Counted from the stretch's first letter, positions 8,172 through 16,771 are shown. The stretch: 64,000 nt of DNA from Ascidiaceihabitans sp034111945 (GCA_047626725.1 JBLHSG010000007.1:1-64000); one strand, 5' to 3'. The notes: generated from the sequence alone by a model not told the origin. A program made the numbers and translations.

Positions 8172-9500
8172 TTATGGTTTGTTGTAAACGTAATCTGGAA
8201 GCCACGTGGCAATGCCGGGGAAGACCATGACCAGCACAAGGGCAAAGACCATGATTAACACGAAGGGTGTAATCGACGAATAGATATCGCGCAGCGAGAT
8301 TTCGGGAGGGGCCATCGCCCGCATCAAGAACAAGTTGTAGCCAAAGGGTGGCGTCATGTAAGCGATCTGCGTCGTGATCGTATAAAGAATACCGTACCAG
8401 ATCAGGTCAAAACCCAGCTCGCCGACCAGTGGCACATAAAGCGGCGCGACGATCACCAACATGGCCGTGTCATCAAGGAACGTGCCCATCAGAATAAAGC
8501 TAAGCTGCATCAGGATCAGGATTGTCCACGGGTTCAGATCAAGACGCTCGGTAAAGACGCTTTCGATCGCTTTGACCGCACCTAGCCCATCAAACACAGC
8601 GCCAAAGGCGAGGGCGGCCAGAATGATCCACATGAACATGCACGTGATGCCCAGCGTGTTGCGCACGGAATTTTCGAACACCTCACGCGTCATCCGACCC
8701 TTTAAAACAGCGGCGGCAAAAGCTGCGAGTGCGCCAATAGCTGAACTTTCTACAAGCGACGTCCAACCTTTTACAAATGGCACCATCATTACGGCAAAGA
8801 TCATGATCGGCAGCAATCCAGCACGTAACAAGCGCATCTTTTCAGCCCGTGGAATATTGCGTTCGCTTTCGGGTAAAACGGGGCCAAGCACTGGATTAAT
8901 GCGGCAGCGAACCACGATATAGGCAATGAACAAACCAGCCATCATCAGTCCCGGCACAACACCCGCCAGCCACAGTTGACCGACGGGTTGTCGCGCAATC
9001 ATAGCGTAAAGCACTAGCACAACAGAGGGGGGAACAAGGATGCCCAAACTTGACCCAGCTTGGATCACACCTGTCACCATGCGTTTGTCATAACCGCGCT
9101 TTAACAGCTCAGGCAGCGCGATGGTTGACCCAATCGCCATGCCCGCCACGCTAAGACCGTTCATGGCAGAGATTAGGACCATCAGGCCGATCGTTCCAAT
9201 CGCCAAGCCACCGCGCAGACCGCCCATCCAGACGTGGAACATCTTGTAAAGGTCATCTGCGATTTTACTTTCGGACAGCACATAGCCCATAAAAATAAAC
9301 ATTGGCAGGGTCAGCAACGGATACCACTTCATCAGCTTCATCGCCGCTGAAAAACCAATGTCGAAACCACCCTTATCCCCCCACAATAGTAATGCTGCGA
9401 CCACTGCGATAAACCCGATTGCCCCAAACACACGCTGCCCAGTAAGCAACATTAGCATCATGGACGAAAACATGAGGGTTGCGATCAATTCATACGACAT
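8172..9500 (-). CDS. dctM: TRAP transporter large permease
   Basis: The 12-helix subunit that forms the sodium-coupled translocation path. The 442 residues are almost entirely hydrophobic with the family pattern of the ion transporter superfamily: VLSESKIADDLYKMFHVWMG near residue 65, GSSLGILVPPSVVLVLYAMI in the first half and GTFLDDTAMLVIVAPLYVP in the second. The start codon overlaps the dctQ stop as TGATG, indicating coupled translation. The receptor gene follows 44 bp downstream with its own strong Shine-Dalgarno sequence. Confidence 0.95.
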   Translation of the reverse strand: MSYELIATLMFSSMMLMLLTGQRVFGAIGFIAVVAALLLWGDKGGFDIGFSAAMKLMKWYPLLTLPMFIFMGYVLSESKIADDLYKMFHVWMGGLRGGLAIGTIGLMVLISAMNGLSVAGMAIGSTIALPELLKRGYDKRMVTGVIQAGSSLGILVPPSVVLVLYAMIARQPVGQLWLAGVVPGLMMAGLFIAYIVVRCRINPVLGPVLPESERNIPRAEKMRLLRAGLLPIMIFAVMMVPFVKGWTSLVESSAIGALAAFAAAVLKGRMTREVFENSVRNTLGITCMFMWIILAALAFGAVFDGLGAVKAIESVFTERLDLNPWTILILMQLSFILMGTFLDDTAMLVIVAPLYVPLVGELGFDLIWYGILYTITTQIAYMTPPFGYNLFLMRAMAPPEISLRDIYSSITPFVLIMVFALVLVMVFPGIATWLPDYVYNKP

Positions 9501-10069
9501 CAGATTGCTTCGCCTTTAATTCGCAGAACATCTTTTAGTAGCTCTGAAATACATTGGAGTAGCATGAGGAACATTCCCAGGATCATGATGGCTTTGATCG
9601 GCCACATGTAGGGCCGCCATGCAGTTGATGAGCGTTCCATGCGGCCAATCTCTTCTGACCCAGTTGCCAACCCGCCAAGGAAGGAAAATGGTTCAGTTCC
9701 CCAATAGCCGAGTGAATATGCTGTTGAACTTACGGCACCGTATAGCAAGACGCAGAGATAAAAGATCAGGAACAGAACGGTGAACAGATCCCACCACGCC
9801 TTTTTACGAAGGGACCATTCGCCATACAGCAAATCCATCCGCACATTTGATCCAAGTTGAATGGAATAGGGACCACCAAGTATATAATAAGCAACCATAG
9901 CGAATTGCGCCATTTCGAGGGTCCACAATGATGGCACAAAAAACGTTTTACTGATTGAAGACCAAAGTAGAATAGCCATCAAAACAAAGATGCCGTACAT
10001 CGCGATGCGCCCGACACGGAAGTTCACCGCGTCAACGCCACGGATGTATGCGCGCATCATGCCTGACAT
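9500..10069 (-). CDS. dctQ: TRAP transporter small permease
   Basis: The four-helix DctQ subunit that stabilises DctM and docks the receptor. Hydrophobic segments are visible at about residues 20-40, 48-70, 92-115 and 155-178, with a short loop carrying SNVRMDLLYGEWS, a DctQ-like motif. At 189 residues it is within the usual range. It overlaps the end of the upstream amidohydrolase gene by 13 bp if the first ATG is used; an internal ATG at codon 4 would shorten the overlap. It is separated from dctM by a TGATG junction. Confidence 0.9.
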   Translation of the reverse strand: MSGMMRAYIRGVDAVNFRVGRIAMYGIFVLMAILLWSSISKTFFVPSLWTLEMAQFAMVAYYILGGPYSIQLGSNVRMDLLYGEWSLRKKAWWDLFTVLFLIFYLCVLLYGAVSSTAYSLGYWGTEPFSFLGGLATGSEEIGRMERSSTAWRPYMWPIKAIMILGMFLMLLQCISELLKDVLRIKGEAI

Positions 10070-10836
10070 TGCACAGCCCCCGCCAAGCCCAATTGCGCGA
10101 ATGCGTCAACGATCCATCCAGAGAGAAGCCCAGCCATTTCGTCCTGTTGCACTGCGGTCTCGATCAGATCATTGCGGATTTCTAACATCACATTCAAATG
10201 ACCATCTTTGATTGCATGTTCTTTTAACGTGTGGGTCACACCGTGCTCTGGCCCATAAGGTTCGTTACGTTGAACATTTGACGGTGTGTGCGCATGTGCA
10301 ACCTTCAACATCGCGTCGGCAAATCTGGTATCGATATCATGCAGAATGCCGATTTCTACGGACCTCATCTGACCGTGATATACGGGTGTAAAGCTGTGGA
10401 CTGTTACGATGACCGGGTTTGCGATTTGCGCAATCACGCTGTGAAGCGCCGATTGGAACGGTCGATAGAATACCTCAGCGCGCACGCTGCGTTCCGATTG
10501 CGTTAGGTCCTTATTGCCCGGAACATCAATAAGTTCGCTACGTGACGGCATCGCGTCAGGCGCGTCTGGTGGCCGGTTACAGTCGTAAACCAAGCGCGAT
10601 ACTTCGCTCGCGACCAGCACTGCATCCAGGTTTTTGGCCAATTGGCTTGCGACGGCCATAGCGCCAGGATCCCATGCCGCATGGCTTGCGCCAGCATATT
10701 TGGACAATCCCAACCCATTAAGGGATTGGGGTATGTAATGAGAGGCATGTTCACAAACAAGCACGACAGAGGATGATCCAGCAGCGTTTGCCACCAAGAC
10801 GTTTTTGTCCAATGCATCTATGTCAACTTGCGTCAT
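10057..10836 (-). CDS. N-formylglutamate amidohydrolase family protein
   Basis: The zinc hydrolase fold of this family cleaves an amide between an acyl group and an amino acid. Family marks are VLVCEHASHYIP near the N-terminus (metal ligands), then AAWDPGAMAVASQLAK, VSRLVYDCNRPPDAPDAMP and later VTVHSFTPVYHGQMR, PYGPEHGVTHTLKEHA and VMLEIRND. The ATG at 10836 follows AGGGGG; the longer frame to 10977 would run across the divergent promoter into the regulator gene. It is first in the operon. Classical members act in histidine breakdown, but no hut gene is present here. Its place beside a gamma-glutamyl ligase suggests it may release glutamate from a gamma-glutamyl product (inference). Confidence 0.85.
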   Translation of the reverse strand: MTQVDIDALDKNVLVANAAGSSSVVLVCEHASHYIPQSLNGLGLSKYAGASHAAWDPGAMAVASQLAKNLDAVLVASEVSRLVYDCNRPPDAPDAMPSRSELIDVPGNKDLTQSERSVRAEVFYRPFQSALHSVIAQIANPVIVTVHSFTPVYHGQMRSVEIGILHDIDTRFADAMLKVAHAHTPSNVQRNEPYGPEHGVTHTLKEHAIKDGHLNVMLEIRNDLIETAVQQDEMAGLLSGWIVDAFAQLGLAGAVQCQA

Positions 10837-10954
10837 GTATCCCCCTGCCGGATAAACGTGTTGCCAAAACTGGTATCTGTCAACAGAATAGTGAAAATTA
10901 AATACCACCTTAAATGCAGTTGTTATTTTTTCGATCAAAATAGAGGCGCTGTCA

Positions 10955-11827
10955 ATGAACGAAATTCCACTCACCATCTCGGATCGTATTCAATCGCGGT
11001 TGGATGACTTGACCAGAGCTGAACGGCAATTGGCGCATTTGATCCTCGAAAACTATCCAGCGTCGGGCCTTGGGCCGCTCAGCGCGCTGGCCAAGGATGC
11101 GAAGGTATCTGTTCCAACGGTCTCGCGGATGGTCCAAAAGCTTGGATACAAGGGGTACCCTGAGTTTCAAGCCGAGCTGCGCGAAGAGCTGAAAGCAAAG
11201 GCTAAGAACCCCATCGCGAAACACGACACTTGGGCCGAAGGCGCGCCATCAGAGCACCTTTTGAATAGATTCACAGACGCTGTTATCGACAATATCCGGC
11301 ACACATTGGGTCAAATCGACCCCAAGGATTTTGATAGGGCGTGCGAAATGATTGCCGACGCCGATCATCACCTTTACATCGTTGGTGGCCGCATCACACA
11401 TACGTTGGCCGAATATTTGTTCTTGCACATGCAGGTCATTCGTCCACAACTTACCCATATTCAGTCCACTTCCAACGCGTGGCCACATTACTTGCTAGAC
11501 GTGAACGAAGGCGATGTTTTTATCATTTTCGACATGCGTCGATACGAGAATAACACGCTAAAATTGGCCGAGATGGCCCATGCCAAAGGTGCCAAGTTGA
11601 TCTTGCTAACAGATCAATGGCGATCGCCAATCCATCAGTTGGCCGAAATCAGTTTCAGCAGCCGCATTGTTGTACCATCCGCGTGGGATTCTACCGCTAT
11701 TCCGCTATTGCTCATAGAGACTTTGATCTCCTCCGTTCAAAACCTGAGCTGGGACGTCACCAAAGATCGGTTGGAAGAATTAGAAGACATGTTTGATCAA
11801 ACAAAACTGTTCCGAAAGTTCACCTAG
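10955..11827 (+). CDS. MurR/RpiR-family transcriptional regulator
   Basis: It has an N-terminal helix-turn-helix of the RpiR type (residues ~1-80; the recognition part includes SVPTVSRMVQKLGYKGYPEF) followed by a SIS-type ligand domain (residues ~120-270) with the characteristic YIVGGRITHTLAEYL and VFIIFDMRRYENNTLKLAEM strands. The length of 290 aa is standard. It is transcribed divergently from the amidohydrolase-TRAP-ligase operon with 118 bp between the start codons, so it is the natural regulator of that operon. SIS domains of this family usually bind phosphorylated or acidic metabolites; the inducer is unknown here. Confidence 0.9.
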   Translation: MNEIPLTISDRIQSRLDDLTRAERQLAHLILENYPASGLGPLSALAKDAKVSVPTVSRMVQKLGYKGYPEFQAELREELKAKAKNPIAKHDTWAEGAPSEHLLNRFTDAVIDNIRHTLGQIDPKDFDRACEMIADADHHLYIVGGRITHTLAEYLFLHMQVIRPQLTHIQSTSNAWPHYLLDVNEGDVFIIFDMRRYENNTLKLAEMAHAKGAKLILLTDQWRSPIHQLAEISFSSRIVVPSAWDSTAIPLLLIETLISSVQNLSWDVTKDRLEELEDMFDQTKLFRKFT

Positions 11828-11848
11828 AAACTGCCATGGTGTGGGTGA

Positions 11849-12325
11849 ACAGATCAAAGTTGGTTTCCGTACAGCACAAAACTTTCTGCCACGGTCTTTG
11901 CCAACCAGCTTTCCACGGATGTGATCAATGCAGGTTGTACCAAGCCATTGGAGACCAGCAGCAACGGTGTTGCTTTTGCGGTCAGCCAACCGGTGCCGCT
12001 GAGCGCCACCACGATGTCAGTCTTCGAACTCAGCTATGTTGCGTTGCCGTCAAATGACACAAATTCTATTGGATTCAGGGCGACGGTCTATCAAAAACTA
12101 AACAGTGACTGGACAGTGTTTGGCGGTTGGGGTGGTCAATGGTCAGACAAACCCGTCAATTTAGACCTGGAAACCCACCAACAGACCCTGCGATTGGGTG
12201 TGGCAAAACGCATAAACGAACGTGTCACCCTCGGGGTTGAGGGCACCTATGCCGTTGGCCAGCGCGGCGATGATTATGGAATTCGCTTTGGCGCACGTTA
12301 CATTATTCCAGGAGCAAAAAATTGA
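11849..12325 (+). pseudogene. 5'-truncated outer-membrane beta-barrel protein
   Basis: An open frame runs from a stop codon at 11846 to TGA at 12323-12325 with no convincing start: the only candidates are internal GTG/ATG codons without a Shine-Dalgarno sequence. The 158 codons read as alternating beta-strands typical of a barrel (LSATVFANQLSTD, SIGFRATVYQKL, TVFGGWGGQW, RVTLGVEGTY, GIRFGARYII). It therefore looks like the C-terminal part of an outer-membrane protein whose 5' part was deleted up to the end of the regulator gene. The stop overlaps the TTG start of the lipoprotein gene, so the two once formed an operon. Its original partner system is not identifiable. Confidence 0.5.
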
Positions 12326-12738
12326 AAATTACAGCAAAATTCACCACCCTTATTGTAGCATCCCTCATGGTGTCGGGATGCGTCACCAACAGACAAGCTA
12401 CCGGTTATATTCGACCAGCAAGTGATGGAAATGGCGGGGTCATCGAAGCCCATATACAACATAAACCAGTCACTGAAAGTTCCAGCACCACCGTGGAATA
12501 TATACCTTATACAGATCCACCCGGACCTCAGGCCGTGTGGGATAAATATATAAGAGATACCGAAGCAAATACATACAGACAATCTACGTTTACCTCGGTT
12601 GGTCTATATCGGGGTGACGTAGTCCCGGTGCCACCAGAAGCGGCTAATACGGCCGAGTTGACACCAACCGCTGAGGCCCATGCCGATTCAGTTGCGAGCG
12701 ATCAGGCGACGATCATCGACCCTTCGGTCGCGGAATAA
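12322..12738 (+). CDS. Small lipoprotein of unknown function
   Basis: A 138-residue protein with a clear type II signal: MKITAKFTTLIVASLMVSGC, where Cys20 is the lipidation site. The start is a TTG overlapping the stop of the barrel fragment (TTGA), with AGGAG at correct spacing. The mature part is hydrophilic, rich in Thr, Ser and Pro, contains YIPYTDPPGPQAVWDKYIRD and ends in an acidic tail. I do not recognise a domain. Since its upstream partner is truncated, it may be a leftover of an envelope operon; expression now depends on readthrough from the regulator gene or an unseen promoter. Confidence 0.6.
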   Translation: MKITAKFTTLIVASLMVSGCVTNRQATGYIRPASDGNGGVIEAHIQHKPVTESSSTTVEYIPYTDPPGPQAVWDKYIRDTEANTYRQSTFTSVGLYRGDVVPVPPEAANTAELTPTAEAHADSVASDQATIIDPSVAE

Positions 12739-12739
12739 A

Positions 12740-13040
12740 TCAGCGTTGTCCTTCACGTAGCCACGCGCCGATAATCAGCAAGGATGACAGCAACAAAACC
12801 AGCCAACCCGACAACAATTGGGTTAACTCGGGCAGCTTCCGTTGCTCGGGTCGGGCCGGTTCGCTGTAGCTGACGTGGGAGGGCGCTGGGCTGGTTGCTG
12901 CGTAGATGTTCGGTGTTGAGGGGAGGTTGTGACGCGGTTGGCTGGTGATTGGGTTGCTCGGGCGGTGGTTGTGGAGGCGCAGCGCAATGACTGGGACGCG
13001 GTTGGTTTGGGATGCTTTGCAGTGTCGGAAGAGGTGTCAG
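12740..13040 (-). pseudogene. 3' remnant of a membrane-anchored protein gene
   Basis: On the minus strand one frame reads as a proline/serine-rich spacer and then a single strongly hydrophobic helix (LSGWLVLLLSSLLIIGAWL) with a short basic tail (REGQR) before the stop at 12740-12742. LPELT stands just before the helix. This is the architecture of a protein held in the membrane by its C-terminus. No start codon or upstream domain is present: towards its 5' side the frame meets repeat copy B at 13041. A competing frame on the same strand is longer, but its composition is low-complexity proline-rich. Confidence 0.3.
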
Positions 13041-13185
13041 AGGGCTCTGGTATAACTTCACTTGTATGCTCACCTACTAGCCATCTTGATTGAAAAAGCC
13101 CCTTAGCTAAAAGATATCTGCAAAAACCACTTGCCTGAAGCGTTCACTGGGAAGCCAGGTGAGAAGAAGACGAGGCCGAAGCAAA
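13041..13185 (+). repeat. Repeat copy B, internally deleted
   Basis: It matches 256-319 and then 587-660 of this window, in the same orientation, with the ~265 bases in between lost. The junction lies at about 13105-13112 (CCCCTTAG next to AGATATCTG). The 3' block preserves ACTTGCCTGAAGCGTTCACT and following bases with few changes. It is therefore a decayed fragment of the same element as at the left edge of the window and contains no functional gene. Confidence 0.8.
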
Positions 13186-13325
13186 TAAAAGGCTAGAGCT
13201 GGCGCTGAATTTTTAACGACTAAGGTATAGTTTGAGGCCAAATCCGCCACCTAAGCAAGAGCCCAATTTGTGGCAAGCAAATTGATTTTCCTTGCTATCA
13301 ATTCCAAAATTTCCGGCACATAGCA

Positions 13326-15158
13326 TCACAGCCATTTAGCAACCATATTTACCAGTTTGTCCGGGCTAAAGGGTTTGGTCAGCACATCATTCATACCACT
13401 ATTTATGCATTTCTCTCGGTCGCCAACCATGGCGTTTGCCGTCAACGCTATGATGGGCGTTGGCGTGCTTTGTCCCATTACCTCAAGGTTTCGAATAGAT
13501 TGGGTTGCCTGATAGCCATCCAAAATCGGCATATGGCAATCCATAAAAACGATGTCAAACTTCTGGCCTTTAACGCATTCGATTGCCTTCTGTCCGTTTT
13601 CTACCAATGTAAAATTCCGAACGCCAATTTTCTCAAATACTTTTTGTGCAAATAACAAATTGATTGGGTCATCTTCTACAAGCAGGACGCTTGTATCAGC
13701 AAGTTCTTGCTCGGTCATAGTTTTCCGCGGATTGTGCGAAGTTCTTTTTTGTTCCACGAGCGCCGTAAAGCTAATGGGAATCTTGATCCAGAAAACTGAA
13801 CCTTGCCCTTGGACGCTTTCGACACCAATCTCACCATTCAGAAAATTAGTTAGCTCGTGACAAATGGCCAACCCCAGTCCGGTACCACCGTACTTTCTAG
13901 TCACGGTCATATCTTCTTGAGAGAATTTTTCAAAAACTCTTTTTTGTTTGCCCAACGATATACCGACGCCGCTATCGATGACTTGAATGTATAGTGTTCC
14001 AGTTTCGCCTTCGCGTTGAACGCTGGCTTTAACTCTCACACCACCCGAAGACGTAAATTTGACTGCATTGCTAATTAAGTTTGTAATAATTTGACAAATT
14101 TTGACGGAATCCCCATTAAACGGTGGAATGACATCATGCCTCTCGAACCCCAAAGATATTTTCTTTTTTTCAGCAATTGGTTGAAACAAATCAATCATGT
14201 CTGAAATGTTTCGTTCAATATCAACTTGAACAATATCCAATTCCAAACCGCCTGCTTCGATCTTTGAAAGATCTAGGACATCATTCAAAGTCGACAGTAA
14301 GCGGCGACCCGATTGATGGATTGCATGCAGTAGTTTTCTTTCGCTTTTGGATGTTGCGTCTTCCAAAAGAAGATCCGTAATACCCAAAACGCCAGTCATT
14401 GGGGTACGCAGTTCATGGCTCATGTTCGCCAGAAAATTCGATTTTGCCATGTTAGCGGCGTCTGCTTCGTCCCGCGCTGCCTCTAGCTCATTGCGCGATT
14501 TAAGTAAGGCATCACGGCTGTCTCTGAAGCATGCGATCAACAAACCTATTTCGTCATGTCGTTCAAGTGGTAAGGGGGCCGCAAAATTTCCGAACTTTAG
14601 TTCTTTTGCAACCTTGGTAAGTGCCGTCACTGGAACAATAATCACCGATCTTAGAATGAAGATCATCACCAAAAGTAAGAATGAGAAGACACCAACAAAG
14701 ATACTTAAGAGGTAGTCGATTTGCTGGTGAAAATCATGGCTTAACGCGGTCATATCGTGAACCAGCACGATTTTTCCTATCCGTTTATCACCGACCATAA
14801 TTTCCCTATTCAAGGCACGGACCAGAAAATTTGATTCAGGAATTTCTTTCACGACCAGAGGGTAAAGCGACTGACCCTGTGCATTAAAAACCTGGAGATC
14901 AATCCAGCTTGGATTACCTTGCTTTACGAGATCAAGCGTATCGTAAATGTTGGACAGTTGATTTTGCAAAAGTAGTGGAACCACACCTTCTGCGACCGAC
15001 CCTAAAGTACGATCCACCTGCACTGCCACGCTTTCGACCGAGATCTTGATCGCTGATGGAAGCCATAAAAAATACACGAACGCCGAAAATATCAGATTTC
15101 CTAAAATAACTGGCAAGAACAGCTTGATGGAAATTGTATCTCGCAAAGCCATTCTCAT
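13326..15158 (-). CDS. Hybrid sensor histidine kinase with C-terminal receiver
   Basis: Inner-membrane kinase. TM1 lies at ~15-35 and a periplasmic loop of ~115 residues follows; TM2 at ~150-172 is followed by HAMP (~173-225). The HisKA domain has the phospho-acceptor His near 248 (NMSHELRTPMTG). The HATPase domain has the N box (QIITNLISNAVKFT), GVGIS and GGTGLGLAI motifs. The receiver has VLLVEDD and the phospho-acceptor Asp near 540 (FDIVFMDCHMP). It has no Hpt domain, so phosphate must leave the receiver through a separate Hpt protein. I chose the ATG at 15158, one base after the stop of the periplasmic protein gene; the longer reading begins with TTG inside that gene. The PhnD-like protein encoded just upstream is the obvious input partner. 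Confidence 0.9.
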   Translation of the reverse strand: MRMALRDTISIKLFLPVILGNLIFSAFVYFLWLPSAIKISVESVAVQVDRTLGSVAEGVVPLLLQNQLSNIYDTLDLVKQGNPSWIDLQVFNAQGQSLYPLVVKEIPESNFLVRALNREIMVGDKRIGKIVLVHDMTALSHDFHQQIDYLLSIFVGVFSFLLLVMIFILRSVIIVPVTALTKVAKELKFGNFAAPLPLERHDEIGLLIACFRDSRDALLKSRNELEAARDEADAANMAKSNFLANMSHELRTPMTGVLGITDLLLEDATSKSERKLLHAIHQSGRRLLSTLNDVLDLSKIEAGGLELDIVQVDIERNISDMIDLFQPIAEKKKISLGFERHDVIPPFNGDSVKICQIITNLISNAVKFTSSGGVRVKASVQREGETGTLYIQVIDSGVGISLGKQKRVFEKFSQEDMTVTRKYGGTGLGLAICHELTNFLNGEIGVESVQGQGSVFWIKIPISFTALVEQKRTSHNPRKTMTEQELADTSVLLVEDDPINLLFAQKVFEKIGVRNFTLVENGQKAIECVKGQKFDIVFMDCHMPILDGYQATQSIRNLEVMGQSTPTPIIALTANAMVGDREKCINSGMNDVLTKPFSPDKLVNMVAKWL

Positions 15159-15159
15159 G

Positions 15160-15984
15160 TCAGTCGGCCGCAAAGCGTTCTAGACCTAAGCCAGACAATG
15201 CCGAGTAATCTTCAAATGTTGCAATCACGGCTTCGCGCATTGGAATACCTTCGGTCAGTACCGGTGTAGTTTTCGAGATTCTGATGATAGATTTTTGAAT
15301 TTCATCTCGAAGAAGAGGATCAATTCGTGGATGAATAGCAATTGGATGCGCATTTACTTTTTGAGTGCGGTAGAGAACCATAAGTTCATCGCTTATTTGC
15401 GGTTTTTCGCCATTAAATGAACGTTCTATTCCGCCACCAGCCAACGTGAGCTCTTTGAAAACATGTAAATAAACTGAATTGTGCGTGGTCACGTATTTGG
15501 GAATGACCTGAATACCGTGCAAAACTGATAGTTCAGTTCGCATCAAAAGCGAGGCACCAAGCGCGTTGGGAGATGGAAAGGCGACCTCGCGACCATCCAG
15601 TTTTGCAATACTATCGATGCCGACGTCTTTGCGCACAACCAGGATACCTTGCAGCATTTTACTGCCCGACCGAACAACCGGCATGTACCCTTCTTTTTCT
15701 GCCGCAACGACAAAATGATAGGGGTTCATATAGACCAGATCGAACAAGCCGTTCTTGAACTGCTTTTCGAATTCAGGAATGTTGGCTGATCCAATTAGCG
15801 AATAAGAACACTGGGTTTGTTGACCAAGTTCATTTAGAAACGGAGTCCATTTCTCCAAAATGTGCCTTTGTTGAAACTGGGGCACAACGCCAACAGACAT
15901 CTCACATTCCTGCGCGTAAGAAGCTGAGACTGTCGCAAGTCCAAGGAATATCGATATTAGAAGTGAATTCATAAATTTTGACAT
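15160..15984 (-). CDS. PhnD-like periplasmic binding protein, probable kinase ligand sensor
   Basis: A 274-aa secreted protein: the signal peptide (hydrophobic core LLISIFLGLATVS) ends at SYAQ, and the mature N-terminus begins ECEMSVGV. The fold signatures are those of the phosphate/phosphonate-binding (PhnD/TauA-like) family: EKQFKNGLFDLVYMNPYHF, then KLDGREVAFPSPNALGAS. No ABC permease or ATPase gene accompanies it. Instead it sits one base before a hybrid kinase gene, which points to a role in signalling: binding a ligand and touching the periplasmic loop of the kinase. The ligand is unknown; phosphonate, phosphite or another small anion is possible. Confidence 0.85.
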   Translation of the reverse strand: MSKFMNSLLISIFLGLATVSASYAQECEMSVGVVPQFQQRHILEKWTPFLNELGQQTQCSYSLIGSANIPEFEKQFKNGLFDLVYMNPYHFVVAAEKEGYMPVVRSGSKMLQGILVVRKDVGIDSIAKLDGREVAFPSPNALGASLLMRTELSVLHGIQVIPKYVTTHNSVYLHVFKELTLAGGGIERSFNGEKPQISDELMVLYRTQKVNAHPIAIHPRIDPLLRDEIQKSIIRISKTTPVLTEGIPMREAVIATFEDYSALSGLGLERFAAD

Positions 15985-16013
15985 TGGGTCACCATATTTT
16001 TCAGAGGCGGGGT

Positions 16014-16622
16014 TTAAATGTGCATCAGAGTTACAGCTTGAAGTCGCGTACGGACGCCAATCTTGCGGTAAATTTCGGTGACACTTTTTGAGATGTGGTT
16101 TTGTCGAATTTTCAGCTCGCCTGAAATTTCTGCGTTGCTCAAACCAAGCTTCATCAGATTCAGTATTCTCTTTTCTGTTTGTGACAGCGCATCAAAAAGA
16201 CGATCTTGTTTATGCGTCGCAGATGATCGCTCTGCCTGTTCAGAAATGTAACTCTCACCGTCCAAAAGCATCTGTACTGCGTCTAATAGATCTTTGGCTG
16301 GCATCTGTTTTGAAAGGTACCCTTTCATGCCCAATTTCAACGCCATACTGACGTCTTCCCGACGTGCATTTGCAGACAACAACGCGACAGGTTTTCCTGC
16401 GCTGGCCGTTACGATTTCTTTATGATCACTTACGTTTTGGGCATCAGGAAGATTCAAGTCCACGAGGGTTAAATCATACGCTCCGTTTATCTCAATTAGG
16501 GCGAGCGCCTCAGCGACTGTTCCGCAACCGATGGGAACAAACTCTTTACGCTGGCGAATGAACGAACACAGGGCATCTTGAACCATAGTATGGTCCTCAA
16601 CAACTAAGATTTGCGAGTACAT
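16014..16622 (-). CDS. LuxR/NarL-family response regulator
   Basis: It has a receiver domain (residues ~1-120) starting ILVVEDHTMVQDAL, with the probable phospho-acceptor Asp in YDLTLVDLNLPDAQ, and a C-terminal LuxR helix-turn-helix (LSQTEKRILNLMKLGLSNAE ... ISKSVTEIYRKIGV). It is the transcriptional output of the adjacent sensory genes. The first ATG (16679) would add 19 residues without homology, so I prefer ATG 16622, which starts two residues before the receiver beta-strand. It is divergent from the Hpt gene and co-oriented with the sensor and kinase, with a 29-bp gap to the sensor gene. Confidence 0.85.
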   Translation of the reverse strand: MYSQILVVEDHTMVQDALCSFIRQRKEFVPIGCGTVAEALALIEINGAYDLTLVDLNLPDAQNVSDHKEIVTASAGKPVALLSANARREDVSMALKLGMKGYLSKQMPAKDLLDAVQMLLDGESYISEQAERSSATHKQDRLFDALSQTEKRILNLMKLGLSNAEISGELKIRQNHISKSVTEIYRKIGVRTRLQAVTLMHI

Positions 16623-16771
16623 GATCGAGGCCTTTATTGAATATGTGTCAAAATCTGACGCCATTCCGTAATCGGTCACAGACTAAAATCAATTTAAAAA
16701 CAACGATCTATACGGATTTTTCCGAAACCTCTACTTCAGTATAGTCAGGCTATTCTTCAAATTACTTTCCA

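Noticed and set aside
10837..10954. Possible RpiR operator in the divergent gap (GGTAT...ATACC, TTTTCGATCAAAA)
   Set aside because: Half-sites are widely spaced or imperfect; too weak to list as a site although the region must contain both promoters.
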